18,700 bases of DNA. Source: Clostridia bacterium. GTDB taxonomy: Bacteria > Bacillota > Peptococcia > Peptococcales > SKKY01. The stretch spans positions 1 to 18,700 of the forward strand of contig SKKY01000068.1 of the NCBI GenBank assembly GCA_007123515.1, read 5' to 3'. Position 1 is the first letter of the stretch. Each line of letters starts with the position of its first letter. This document shows, piece by piece, positions 1-6,997 of this stretch. The translations under genes were made by a program, and so were the position numbers. Below the pieces are notes generated by a model. That model was not told where the DNA came from and did not search any database. It saw nothing but the letters and a program-made list of their open reading frames with translations.

Positions 1-1
1 A

Positions 2-340
2 AAAGAAAAGAAAGATCCATATCTTCGCTTACGTCTGTTTCCACTTTTGCCGGCACTTACACTTTTGAGTATGGTAATTCTTTTGATGCTAAGTATGACT
101 TCGTCGAGTAATGCGATTGAACTTTTTGGGAAACCTACGATATGGTCACTGGGACTTTTTGTTTTGACCATAGTTTTTGCGCTGACATCTGTACTCGGAT
201 TCATCGAAATTATTAGAAGCTGGAAAAAAGAAGCCCGTCTTTCATTAAGAATCTATTCCCTATTACTTTCGATAGCAAATATGACGATAACCCTGTACTT
301 AACCTACTGGGGGATCATTGGAATCAGGCTTTGGGTGTAG
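2..340 (+). CDS. 3' end of a membrane protein, possibly the C-terminal membrane domain of a serine hydrolase (partial)
   Basis: The reading frame is open to the left edge of the window, so the gene starts upstream and only its last 112 codons are visible. A TTG at 47 could be read as a start, but no Shine-Dalgarno precedes it and coding-like codons (KEKKDPYLRLRLFP) continue upstream, so I treat it as internal. The visible part has three hydrophobic segments, roughly bases 50-110, 150-215 and 260-335. Charged KKEAR and the aromatic end YWGIIGIRLWV mark the loops and the tail. This layout resembles the C-terminal membrane region found after the beta-lactamase-like domain of some Firmicutes serine hydrolases. 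That is a recollection only, because the catalytic part lies outside the window. The gene converges on katG and shares a hairpin terminator with it. Confidence 0.6.
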   Translation, partial: KEKKDPYLRLRLFPLLPALTLLSMVILLMLSMTSSSNAIELFGKPTIWSLGLFVLTIVFALTSVLGFIEIIRSWKKEARLSLRIYSLLLSIANMTITLYLTYWGIIGIRLWV

Positions 341-350
341 AACATAAAAT

Positions 351-379
351 AGTAAAGCCCCTGCTGCAGGGGCTTTACT
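351..379. terminator. Bidirectional hairpin between converging genes
   Basis: There is a perfect 13-bp inverted repeat, AGTAAAGCCCCTG / CAGGGGCTTTACT, with a 3-nt loop. On the minus strand it is followed by the T-rich stretch ATTTTATGTT, so it suits katG best. On the plus strand the tail (CGTTATTG) is poor in T. It lies between the stop of the membrane protein (340) and the stop of katG (395). Confidence 0.8.
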
Positions 380-394
380 CGTTATTGATAAGTC

Positions 395-2590
395 TTATAC
401 AAGATCGAATCGATCAGCATTCATTACTTTATTCCATGCGGCTATGAAATCTCTGACAAATTTTTCTTTAGCATCATCTTCGGCATAAACTTCAGCAATA
501 GCCCGCAGCTGGGAATTTGATCCTAAGATCAAATCGACGCGGCTGGCTGTCCATTTGCGTTCACCACTTGCGGAGTCAAAGCCTTCGAAGATCTCATCGT
601 TTTCTTTTGTTGGTTTCCAGGCGGTATTCAGGTCTAAAAGATTAACAAAGAAGTCATTGCTTAGGGTCTCGGTTTGTTTTGTAAAGACCCCTTCTTTAGC
701 CTGACCATAATTGGCATCCAGGACTCGCATTCCCCCGATAAGTACCGTCATTTCCGGCGCTGTCAGCGTTAACAGCTGAGCACGGTCGATAAGCATTTCT
801 TCTGCCTTAACCGAAAATTTGGCCTTTTGGTAGTTGCGGAAACCATCAGCAGAAGGTTCTAATACTTCAAAAGCTGCAGCATCAGTTTGCTCTGCTGTAG
901 CATCAGTTCTTCCCGGATGGAAAGGAACCTCGATATCGAATCCGGCGTTTTTAGCAGCCTGTTCAACAGCGGCACAACCACCTAAAATGATCAAATCAGC
1001 TAGAGACACCTTTTTATTACCACTTTGAGCGTTGTTAAATTCTTTTTGGATCGTTTCATATACTTGCAGAGTTGCCTGGAGCTTCATTGGCTCATTGACG
1101 TCCCAGTCTTTTTGAGGAGCCAGACGAATGCGGGCACCATTGGCACCACCACGATAATCTGATCCACGGAAAGTAGAGGCAGAAGCCCAAGCGGTCGAAA
1201 CTAACTGAGAGACAGCCAGACCGGAATCAAGAATTTTGGCTTTCAATTCTTTGATATCGTCTTTATTGATTAGTTCGTGGTCAACTTCAGGTACAGGATC
1301 CTGCCAGATTAATTCTTCTTCCGGAACTTCCGGACCCAGATAACGAGAACGCGGACCCATATCACGATGTGTCAGTTTAAACCAGGCTCTGGCAAATGCA
1401 TCAGCGAATTTATCGGGGTTTTCATAAAAGTCTTTGGATATCGGGCCATAGACCGGATCCATCCGTAAAGATAAATCGGCTGTTGTCATCATGGGTGCGT
1501 GAGTTTTGGCCGGATCGTGAGCATCGGGAACGGTAGTTTTTGCCTCGGGATCAGTAGGTTTCCACTGCCAGGCACCGGCTGGACTTTTTTCCAGATTCCA
1601 GTCATATTTAAATAGAACTTCAAAATAGGTGTTATCCCAGGTAATAGGCGTAGGGGTCCAGGCGCCTTCAATACCACTGGTTATGGTATCGCCACCTTTT
1701 CCGACTCCAAAACTGTTCTTCCAGCCTAATCCCTGTTGTTCGATTGGCGCTGCTTCAGGATCGGGTCCTACATGATCGGCAGGTCCGGCTCCATGGCATT
1801 TACCAAAAGTGTGGCCACCGGCAACTAGTGCGACAGTCTCTTTATCGTCCATTGCCATTCTGGCAAAGGTTTCTCTGACATCAAGGCCTGAGGCAATTGC
1901 ATTTGGCTCACCACCGGGGCCTTCCGGGTTCACATAGATTAACCCCATTTGGACTGCTGCTAAAGGGTTTTCCAGTTCGTGGTCTTTTGAGTAGCGCTGG
2001 TCGCCCAGCCATTCATCTTCAGAACCCCAGTAAATATCTTCTTCAGACTCCCAGACATCTTCACGTCCTCCCCCAAATCCAAATGTTTTAAGGCCCATCG
2101 ATTCAAGTGCACAATTTCCTGCTAAGATCATTAAATCAGCCCATGAAATCTTTTTTCCATACTTTTTCTTGATCGGCCACAGAAGGCGACGGGCTTTATC
2201 CAGGTTCGCGTTATCCGGCCAGCCGTTTAGTGGCGCAAAACGTTGTGACCCTGTTCCGGCACCTCCGCGACCGTCACCCATCCGATAGGTACCAGCACTG
2301 TGCCAGGCCATTCGGATAAAGAGGGGGCCGTAATGGCCATAATCAGCAGGCCACCAATCCTGGGAGTCCGTCATTAACTTGTACAAATCCTCTTTTACTG
2401 CTTGTAAATCCAGTTTTTTAAATTCTTCTGCATAGTTAAAATCCTCGTCTAAGGGGTTACTCTTCTTTGAATGTTGGTGCAGAATTTTAAGGTTTAGTTG
2501 ATCCGGCCACCAATCTCTGTTCGAGGGACCGGCGCCGGAAACCATGCTTTTTGTCTTCCCGGTTACCGGGCATTTGCTCTGTTCGCTCAT
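395..2590 (-). CDS. katG: Catalase-peroxidase KatG
   Basis: This is a bifunctional haem enzyme that disproportionates hydrogen peroxide and also acts as a peroxidase; it is normally cytoplasmic. At 731 residues it has full family length with both tandem peroxidase halves. The distal haem pocket is intact: Arg93, Trp96 and His97 in RMAWHSAG. The proximal His260 sits in GGHTFGKCHGAG. The Met-Tyr-Trp adduct that gives catalase activity can form from Trp96, Tyr219 (MGLIYVNPEG) and Met245 (RMAMDD). The mobile arginine region HRDMGPRSRYLGP is present. The TSGIE segment around the position linked to isoniazid resistance in mycobacterial KatG is also normal. The start is fixed by GGAAGGAG upstream of ATG 2590. 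It appears monocistronic, between hairpins at 351-379 and 2733-2769. No convincing PerR or Fur box was found in 2591-2732. KatG is uncommon in strict anaerobes, so lateral acquisition is possible. Confidence 0.98.
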   Translation of the reverse strand: MSEQSKCPVTGKTKSMVSGAGPSNRDWWPDQLNLKILHQHSKKSNPLDEDFNYAEEFKKLDLQAVKEDLYKLMTDSQDWWPADYGHYGPLFIRMAWHSAGTYRMGDGRGGAGTGSQRFAPLNGWPDNANLDKARRLLWPIKKKYGKKISWADLMILAGNCALESMGLKTFGFGGGREDVWESEEDIYWGSEDEWLGDQRYSKDHELENPLAAVQMGLIYVNPEGPGGEPNAIASGLDVRETFARMAMDDKETVALVAGGHTFGKCHGAGPADHVGPDPEAAPIEQQGLGWKNSFGVGKGGDTITSGIEGAWTPTPITWDNTYFEVLFKYDWNLEKSPAGAWQWKPTDPEAKTTVPDAHDPAKTHAPMMTTADLSLRMDPVYGPISKDFYENPDKFADAFARAWFKLTHRDMGPRSRYLGPEVPEEELIWQDPVPEVDHELINKDDIKELKAKILDSGLAVSQLVSTAWASASTFRGSDYRGGANGARIRLAPQKDWDVNEPMKLQATLQVYETIQKEFNNAQSGNKKVSLADLIILGGCAAVEQAAKNAGFDIEVPFHPGRTDATAEQTDAAAFEVLEPSADGFRNYQKAKFSVKAEEMLIDRAQLLTLTAPEMTVLIGGMRVLDANYGQAKEGVFTKQTETLSNDFFVNLLDLNTAWKPTKENDEIFEGFDSASGERKWTASRVDLILGSNSQLRAIAEVYAEDDAKEKFVRDFIAAWNKVMNADRFDLV

Positions 2591-2732
2591 AAATAATTCT
2601 CCTTCCAGAATATAATGAATCTTACTTATTTAAGCATCTTACCCTCATTTGACAGCTGACTAACAGTAAAAATCTATTATCTGTTTTTATCCGATAACTA
2701 ACCGCCACTAAAACCTTCACTTTATGAAAAAA

Positions 2733-2769
2733 CAAAAGCACCCTGTTCAAAAAGAGCAGGATGCTTTTG
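2733..2769 (-). terminator. Rho-independent terminator of the 2784-3986 gene
   Basis: A 16-bp imperfect inverted repeat (CAAAAGCACCCTGTTC / GAGCAGGATGCTTTTG on the plus strand) has a 5-nt loop. Read on the minus strand it is followed by TTTTTT, right after the stop of the membrane-protein gene. Confidence 0.85.
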
Positions 2770-2783
2770 CGGATAAACTTATA

Positions 2784-3986
2784 TTACTGAGAGGCGGGCA
2801 TAACAACAGGGTTGTCTTTTGCAAAGTATTTTTTGTCGAGGGTAAACATTGTGCGAATGGTTTTGTACTGAATGATGGCCAGTAAGGCAATAGATCCTAA
2901 ATGTACGTAAGAGTACTTAACCATAATGCCTGTTTCGATCAGGCCCCATCCAATAAAGAACATACCCATTACAAAAGCCGCCACTCCCGGGCAAATTAAA
3001 GCGTAAGAGCCAGGATTACTATGATTCTCTTTTACAAAGGTGCGGAAGTAACCGTTGTCTTTCATCACCCGATATCCGACGATACCGAAAATGATTTGAA
3101 TGGAGAAAAAGACACTAAGAACAATAAAGAGAAAATAGGCTGGCATAGCTGTTTGCAGAAGGTTATGGGAAACGGCTGCTGTTAAACGAACGATCGTAAT
3201 ACCTAAGATTGTTAAAATGGGGATCATAATCCAGATACTGTGGGACAATTCAAACGCAAGCCCTTTGCTAAAGACTCCGCGGATGCCTTTGGCAAACTCG
3301 ACAAGTAAAACACCAACAGAAATGACTGAGAAGAAAACGGCACCGATAAAACCAATCGTATGAGTCAGTGTCATATGACTCATTGCCGCTGATGCGGAGA
3401 AGCCTACGGCAACCATAGCAAATGCAAATGAAGAAATCATTCTTGAAAAATGGTTGGTTTCATCGTTTGCCAAACCACCCTTAATAAGCAGAGGGGAGGT
3501 AATGTCGATGTAAGTTTTAAACGCGTAGAAGCCAATTAATCCAAAAGCAATCAGAGCAAAAGGAAATAGATATTCTACAATGCTCCACAGATTCGGGATG
3601 AAAGCGCCACCAAGAATAAAAGCTACGTTAACACTCATCGCAAGTGTCAGCGGAATCGTCATTAACGATAATGCATTTTTACCAGTTTTAAAGCTTTCGA
3701 AGTTTTCAGAAGCCTTAAAAGCTGAAAACTGTTTGAGATTCCATAGTAACAGAGAGAAATGACGGAAAGCAAAATAGATGATCCCGACAGATACTAACGC
3801 AGTAGCGATGGCAACCGGATAGTTACTTCCGGTAATAACGGGATAAAGATGTTCAAAATTGGCCATTGGGAATCCTGCGTGTTTCACCAGGAACATCAGG
3901 TACATGTAAAGCGATACCGTCAGCCCGCCATTACCCAAAGCTGCAAGAAAAAATTGAGGGGTATAAGTTGTTTGTTGATTGTTCAT
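2784..3986 (-). CDS. Multi-pass membrane protein of about ten helices, function unknown
   Basis: The product is about 400 residues, with roughly ten hydrophobic segments and almost no soluble domain. It is probably a permease or a membrane redox/transport protein. The N-terminal FFLAALGNGGLTVSLYMYL and the C-terminal MFFIGWGLIETGIMVKY stretches look like conserved gate or binding regions. I have a faint memory of similar proteins carrying the label TsoY ((seleno)protein family) but cannot check it. Start: a GTG at 3998 is in frame but overlaps the Shine-Dalgarno. AAGGAG sits 11 nt before ATG 3986, so the ATG is chosen. The gene stands alone, with its own promoter at 4060-4088 and its own terminator. 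A CsoR-type operator over the transcription start suggests control by a copper, metal or persulfide-sensing CsoR-family repressor. That may hint at a metal or sulfur substrate, but this is inference. Confidence 0.85.
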   Translation of the reverse strand: MNNQQTTYTPQFFLAALGNGGLTVSLYMYLMFLVKHAGFPMANFEHLYPVITGSNYPVAIATALVSVGIIYFAFRHFSLLLWNLKQFSAFKASENFESFKTGKNALSLMTIPLTLAMSVNVAFILGGAFIPNLWSIVEYLFPFALIAFGLIGFYAFKTYIDITSPLLIKGGLANDETNHFSRMISSFAFAMVAVGFSASAAMSHMTLTHTIGFIGAVFFSVISVGVLLVEFAKGIRGVFSKGLAFELSHSIWIMIPILTILGITIVRLTAAVSHNLLQTAMPAYFLFIVLSVFFSIQIIFGIVGYRVMKDNGYFRTFVKENHSNPGSYALICPGVAAFVMGMFFIGWGLIETGIMVKYSYVHLGSIALLAIIQYKTIRTMFTLDKKYFAKDNPVVMPASQ

Positions 3987-4036
3987 AAGTTGAATCACTC
4001 CTTGTCATATATATATAAAATTTTATCATCTTATTG

Positions 4037-4051
4037 TACCCCTTGGGGGTA
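4037..4051. promoter_or_regulatory. CsoR-family-type operator
   Basis: TACCCCTTGGGGGTA is a G/C-tract inverted repeat of the kind bound by CsoR/RcnR/CstR regulators (TACCC...GGGTA). It begins just downstream of the -10 box at 4060-4065 on the minus strand and so covers about +1 to +17 of the 2784-3986 transcript, a position expected for repression. No csoR-like gene is in the window, so the regulator must be encoded elsewhere. Confidence 0.6.
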
Positions 4052-4059
4052 TGAGTATT

Positions 4060-4088
4060 ATTAAAACATGGATTGAGATATTTGTCAA
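4060..4088 (-). promoter_or_regulatory. Promoter of the 2784-3986 membrane protein gene
   Basis: On the minus strand a TTGACA box (4088-4083) is followed by exactly 17 bases and TTTAAT (4065-4060). Transcription would start near 4052, at the edge of the CsoR-type operator. Confidence 0.7.
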
Positions 4089-4107
4089 ACATTTCATTTT
4101 TTTAATA

Positions 4108-4128
4108 AAAAAAAGACTAACCCTAAGG
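4108..4128 (-). terminator. Terminator inside the decayed surface-protein tail
   Basis: On the minus strand a short hairpin, GGCTAACC TTA GGGTTAGTC, is followed by TTTTTTTT. It lies downstream of the surface-protein remnant. That remnant's open frame reads through it, which supports a frameshift or decay at the remnant's 3' end. Confidence 0.6.
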
Positions 4129-4129
4129 T

Positions 4130-4460
4130 TAGCCTTTAATAATAATTGTGATAAACAGATCGTATTAATCGGAAATTTTCTACTTTCAGAAAGCGTGAGT
4201 ATCACACCTGCTGTTAGTATCAGAAGTCCGAAAATTCTAATCATTGCTGTATTGTTCCCGGCATCCGGTAACGCTGGTGCTTCTTCTACGATAATTATTT
4301 CTTCAGAAGGGCCTTCATATATTGGCAGCTCTTCTACAGTTTCATCTTTTCCTTCACCCTTAAAGGTCCATAGAAGTCCTTCCGGATAAATCTTATCTCT
4401 GTAAAAGTTGCCCAGCCCTGTTACAAGATAGCCTGGGATTGGAGTTTCAGAAATTTCGAT
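4130..4460 (-). pseudogene. C-terminal remnant of a sortase-anchored surface protein
   Basis: The minus-strand frame opens right after a TAA (4461-4463) with no start codon. It encodes a Pro/Glu-rich stretch (LPIYEGPSEEIIIVEEAPA), then LPDAG (4257-4271), a hydrophobic segment (MIRIFGLLILTAGVILTL) and a basic tail (SESRKF). That is the layout of a cell-wall sorting signal with T replaced by A, and it resembles the end of the intact protein at 14557-16479 (acidic/Pro stretch, LPDTG, hydrophobic helix, RRREV). The frame then continues without a proper stop through a terminator hairpin to 4026, so the end is also damaged. The N-terminal portion is absent. The break falls at an 8-bp inverted repeat (4453-4474), which may mark a deletion or insertion scar. 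Plus-strand reading frames here look like shadows. Confidence 0.6.
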
Positions 4461-4474
4461 TTAATAATCGAAAT
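4453..4474. repeat. Short inverted repeat at the pseudogene break
   Basis: ATTTCGAT and ATCGAAAT form a perfect 8-bp inverted repeat around TTAATA, exactly where the surface-protein remnant loses its open frame. It is not followed by a T run. Bases 4475-4580 between it and the T-box promoter show nothing I can name. Confidence 0.4.
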
Positions 4475-4580
4475 AGGTGGTGAGAGTTAGTAGAGGTGTG
4501 TCATTTAAAAAAACAAAAGACAAACATTGCTGTAGGGCTTTGTGGAAAAAATAGTTTCTCAATTAAATAAATCATACTTA

Positions 4581-4609
4581 TTGACCCTGTAGTTTCCCGG
4601 TGCTATACT
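4581..4609 (+). promoter_or_regulatory. Promoter of the T-box/por operon
   Basis: TTGACC (4581-4586), 17 bases, then TATACT (4604-4609) preceded by an extended -10 TG. Transcription would start near 4616, about 25 nt before the T-box stem I. Confidence 0.75.
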
Positions 4610-4630
4610 CTATGATAATTCAGATGTTAA

Positions 4631-4875
4631 AATCGTTGACGGAGAGAGTAAGTTTTAACCGAACGTTTCAGAGAGCCGGGGACAGGTGCGAGCCCGGTAC
4701 CAGTAGGCTGAATCCGAAAATCACTCCTGAGTTGCGGACCGAAAGATTTTTCAAGTAGGCTCCGACGGTTTCCCCCGTTACCGGGAGCGCATATGATGGT
4801 ATGCAGTAATATGTAATGGGTGGTACAGCGATTGTCTTTTAGGCTTTCGTCCCGAAAGGGACGGAAGCTTTTTTT
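4631..4875 (+). ncRNA. T-box riboswitch, predicted tRNA-Ile specific
   Basis: All landmarks of a T-box leader are in order. Stem I begins with GGAGAGAGTAAG (4641-4652). The distal arm follows (GAGAGCCGGG to CCCGG, 4671-4696). The 3' side of the specifier loop reads CGAAA-ATC-ACTCCTGAG (4715-4730). A stem III region comes next, then the T-box GGGTGGTACAGCG (4818-4830) and a terminator. Aligned by eye with the GAAA-codon-A layout of known leaders such as B. subtilis glyQS, the specifier is ATC (4720-4722), an isoleucine codon. The base after TGG in the T-box is T, which pairs with discriminator base A73, as expected for tRNA-Ile. Asn and Ser tRNAs normally carry G73 and would need C here. Uncharged tRNA-Ile should therefore turn on the downstream genes. 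Confidence 0.92.
4843..4875 (+). terminator. T-box attenuator terminator
   Basis: GCTTTCGTCCC / GGGACGGAAGC form an 11-bp stem with one G-U pair and a GAAA loop, followed by TTTTTTT (4869-4875). It sits just after the T-box sequence and before the porG ribosome binding site, the classic attenuator position. Confidence 0.93.
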
Positions 4876-4911
4876 ATTCTTTTTTAAATATAACGACTGG
4901 AGGGGTTACAA

Positions 4912-5496
4912 ATGGCAGGTAATGAAATGGTAGAATTCCGCTGGCATGGCCGGGGCGGACAAGGTGTCAAAATGGCTTGCTTGATGCTTGCAGAAGTAGC
5001 AGGCCAACAAGGAAAATTCGTACAGGGCTTTCCTGAGTACGGACCAGAAAGGATGGGGGCACCGATTACGGCCTATGACCGTATCAGTGAAGAACGCTGC
5101 AACATTCATTCCTTCATCTATTTTCCTGATTACGTTATTGTTGTTGATGAAACACTAATTGACAGTGTGGATGTAACCGGAGGGCTTAAGGAAAAGGGGG
5201 CGGTACTAATTAATACACCGAGTGCTCCTGAAGATATGCGTTCAAAGTTACGTGGCTGGAAAGGAAAAATCTATACCATTGATGCCCGCCGTATATCAGA
5301 AGAGATTCTAGGGCAAAACTTCCCAAACACACCCATGCTGGCTGCGGCCGTAAAGGTAAGCGGTGTATTGGAACCCGACAGATTTTTAGCAGACATAGAA
5401 AAATCATTTCAATATAAATTTGCAGCAAAACCTCAGGTGATTGCAGGCAACATGGCGACACTTAAAAAATCGATGGAGGAGGTACAGGCAGGATGA
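4912..5496 (+). CDS. porG: 2-oxoacid:ferredoxin oxidoreductase, gamma subunit
   Basis: This is one of four subunits of an enzyme that interconverts a 2-oxo acid plus CoA with acyl-CoA, CO2 and reduced ferredoxin. The 194-residue product has the gamma-subunit signature: FRWHGRGGQGVKMA at residues 9-22 and FPEYGPERMGAPITAYDRI in the CoA-binding domain. Length matches the family. The start ATG 4912 follows GGAGGGG by 8 nt. Its last codons overlap the delta-subunit start by four bases (ATGA at 5493), pointing to translational coupling. It is the first gene after the isoleucine-type T-box. Subunit order gamma-delta-alpha-beta is the one known for pyruvate and 2-oxoisovalerate enzymes of Thermotoga and Pyrococcus. 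The substrate cannot be read from this subunit. Confidence 0.92.
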   Translation: MAGNEMVEFRWHGRGGQGVKMACLMLAEVAGQQGKFVQGFPEYGPERMGAPITAYDRISEERCNIHSFIYFPDYVIVVDETLIDSVDVTGGLKEKGAVLINTPSAPEDMRSKLRGWKGKIYTIDARRISEEILGQNFPNTPMLAAAVKVSGVLEPDRFLADIEKSFQYKFAAKPQVIAGNMATLKKSMEEVQAG

Positions 5497-5810
5497 GTAA
5501 AATGATTCGTGCAAAAGACATAAATGAACAAACAGCCTGGCAGGATTTAACACCTGGTGGAGAAATCTACGAACCGGGAACCGCCCGTTTGTTTAATACT
5601 GGTACCTGGAGAACCGACACGCCAATCTTTCATGAAAAAGAATGTAAGCATTGTATGCTTTGCATTCCATTCTGCCCGGACAGTGCGATCCCGGTAAAAG
5701 ATGGAAAACGTTTGGAATTTGAATATATGCATTGTAAAGGGTGCGGGATCTGTATGGAAGTATGTCCGTTTCCGGCCATTACTATGGTTAGCGGAGGTGA
5801 ACCAAAATGA
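5493..5810 (+). CDS. porD: 2-oxoacid:ferredoxin oxidoreductase, delta (ferredoxin-like) subunit
   Basis: A 105-residue dicluster ferredoxin subunit that carries electrons from the catalytic subunit to ferredoxin. Two 4Fe-4S motifs are complete: Cys51, Cys54, Cys57, Cys61 and Cys81, Cys84, Cys87, Cys91, each last Cys followed by Pro. The N-terminal block LTPGGEIYEPGTARLFNTG followed by TWR is typical of PorD-type subunits and distinguishes it from free ferredoxins. It overlaps both neighbours by ATGA (5493-5496 and 5807-5810), so the four subunits are likely made in fixed ratio. Confidence 0.94.
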   Translation: MSKMIRAKDINEQTAWQDLTPGGEIYEPGTARLFNTGTWRTDTPIFHEKECKHCMLCIPFCPDSAIPVKDGKRLEFEYMHCKGCGICMEVCPFPAITMVSGGEPK

Positions 5811-6997
5811 TAACTTGCTTATCCGGCAACGAAGCCGTTGCCTATGCAATAAAACAAATCAACCCGGATGTAATGGGTGCTTTCCCGATTACGCCTTCAA
5901 CTGAGATTACAGAATATGTAGCAACCTATGTTTGTAACGGGGAAATAAACACAGAATTTGTTCCGGTTGAATCTGAGCACAGCTCAATGTCAGTCTGCAT
6001 TGCGGCTCAGGCAGCCGGTGCCAGAGCGGTTTGCGCCACATCAGCCTGCGGATTGGCGTTAATGTATGAGCTATTATATGTGGCATCATCAAGCCGGCTT
6101 CCGATTACCTTAGCCTGTGTCAACCGTGCGTTATCAGGTCCCATTAACATTAACAACGATCATTCTGACTCGATGGGAGCTCGCGATGCCGGATGGATTC
6201 AGATCTATGCCGAAAACAACCAGGAAGCGTATGACAACTTTATTATGGCGATGCCGATCGGAGAGAGCCCGGAGGTTCGGTTGCCGGTCATGACCTGTAT
6301 GGACGGCTTCATTACCAGTCATTCCGTGGAGAACATAGAACTTTTAGATGACGAGTTAGTTAAGAACTTCGTCGGGGAATTCACTCCGGAACATTACCTG
6401 TTAAAAAAAGAAAATCCTTTATCAGTAGGGCCTTATGATTTAAGTGCCTACTATATGGAACATAAAGTACAGGAAGCCGAAGCGATGAAGGCTGCTAAAG
6501 CCAGAATCCTTACAGTTGCACGGGAATTTGAAAAGATTTCTGGCAGAAAATATGATCTGATCGAAGAGTATAGAATGGATGATGCTGAACTAGCTGTCAT
6601 TCTGATTGGATCAAGTGCTGGAACAGCCAAGGCTGCTGTTGATATGCTTCGTGAAAAAGGAATTAAAGCCGGAGCCATCAAAATCAGAGTTTTTCGGCCT
6701 TTTCCTGGAGAGGAACTGGCTAAAGCCCTGGCTAATACAAAAGCCGTAGCGGTAATGGATAAATCGGAAGGATTCTCAGCTAATGGTGGCCCTTTATTTG
6801 CTGAGACCCGCAGTGCGTTATATGATCTGAAAGATCGTCCGTATCTGATTAACTTGGTGTATGGTTTGGGCGGTCGTGATGTAAAGACCGGAGATTTTGA
6901 AATGATTTTTGAACGGTTGGCCGGAATTATAAAAAGCGGAGAAACCGGACCGGTGTATAGTCATATGGGACACAGATCAAAGGAGGCGATCCTATGA
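5807..6997 (+). CDS. porA: 2-oxoacid:ferredoxin oxidoreductase, alpha subunit
   Basis: This 396-residue subunit contains the pyrimidine-binding TPP-enzyme domain. Visible marks are SGNEAVAYAIKQINPDVMGAFPITPSTEI at the N terminus, ESEHSSMS around residue 55, and NRALSGPININNDHSDSM near residues 106-123. The last matches the pyruvate/2-oxoacid PorA family region that lines the substrate site. The C-terminal half carries the transketolase-C-like domain (VILIGSSAGTAKAAVDMLRE, then IKIRVFRPFPGEELAKAL). It overlaps porD and porB by ATGA. It looks closer to PorA than to VorB-type alpha subunits, but I cannot settle pyruvate versus branched-chain substrate by eye. The Ile T-box argues for a role linked to isoleucine. 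Confidence 0.92.
   Translation: MITCLSGNEAVAYAIKQINPDVMGAFPITPSTEITEYVATYVCNGEINTEFVPVESEHSSMSVCIAAQAAGARAVCATSACGLALMYELLYVASSSRLPITLACVNRALSGPININNDHSDSMGARDAGWIQIYAENNQEAYDNFIMAMPIGESPEVRLPVMTCMDGFITSHSVENIELLDDELVKNFVGEFTPEHYLLKKENPLSVGPYDLSAYYMEHKVQEAEAMKAAKARILTVAREFEKISGRKYDLIEEYRMDDAELAVILIGSSAGTAKAAVDMLREKGIKAGAIKIRVFRPFPGEELAKALANTKAVAVMDKSEGFSANGGPLFAETRSALYDLKDRPYLINLVYGLGGRDVKTGDFEMIFERLAGIIKSGETGPVYSHMGHRSKEAIL

Noticed and set aside
2591..2732. PerR/Fur box upstream of katG
   Set aside because: Only a TTATC-C-GATAA inverted repeat (2687-2697) and loosely matching AT-rich stretches are present; none fits the PerR consensus well enough to call.
4051..4389. A 112-codon plus-strand frame
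   Set aside because: It starts inside the CsoR-type operator and is antisense to the sortase-substrate remnant, whose minus-strand translation makes clear sense.
4716..4724. Asn (AAT) or Ser (TCA) as the T-box specifier
   Set aside because: These readings are shifted by one base from the usual GAAA-codon-A layout, and the T-box base T would not pair with the G73 discriminator typical of those tRNAs.
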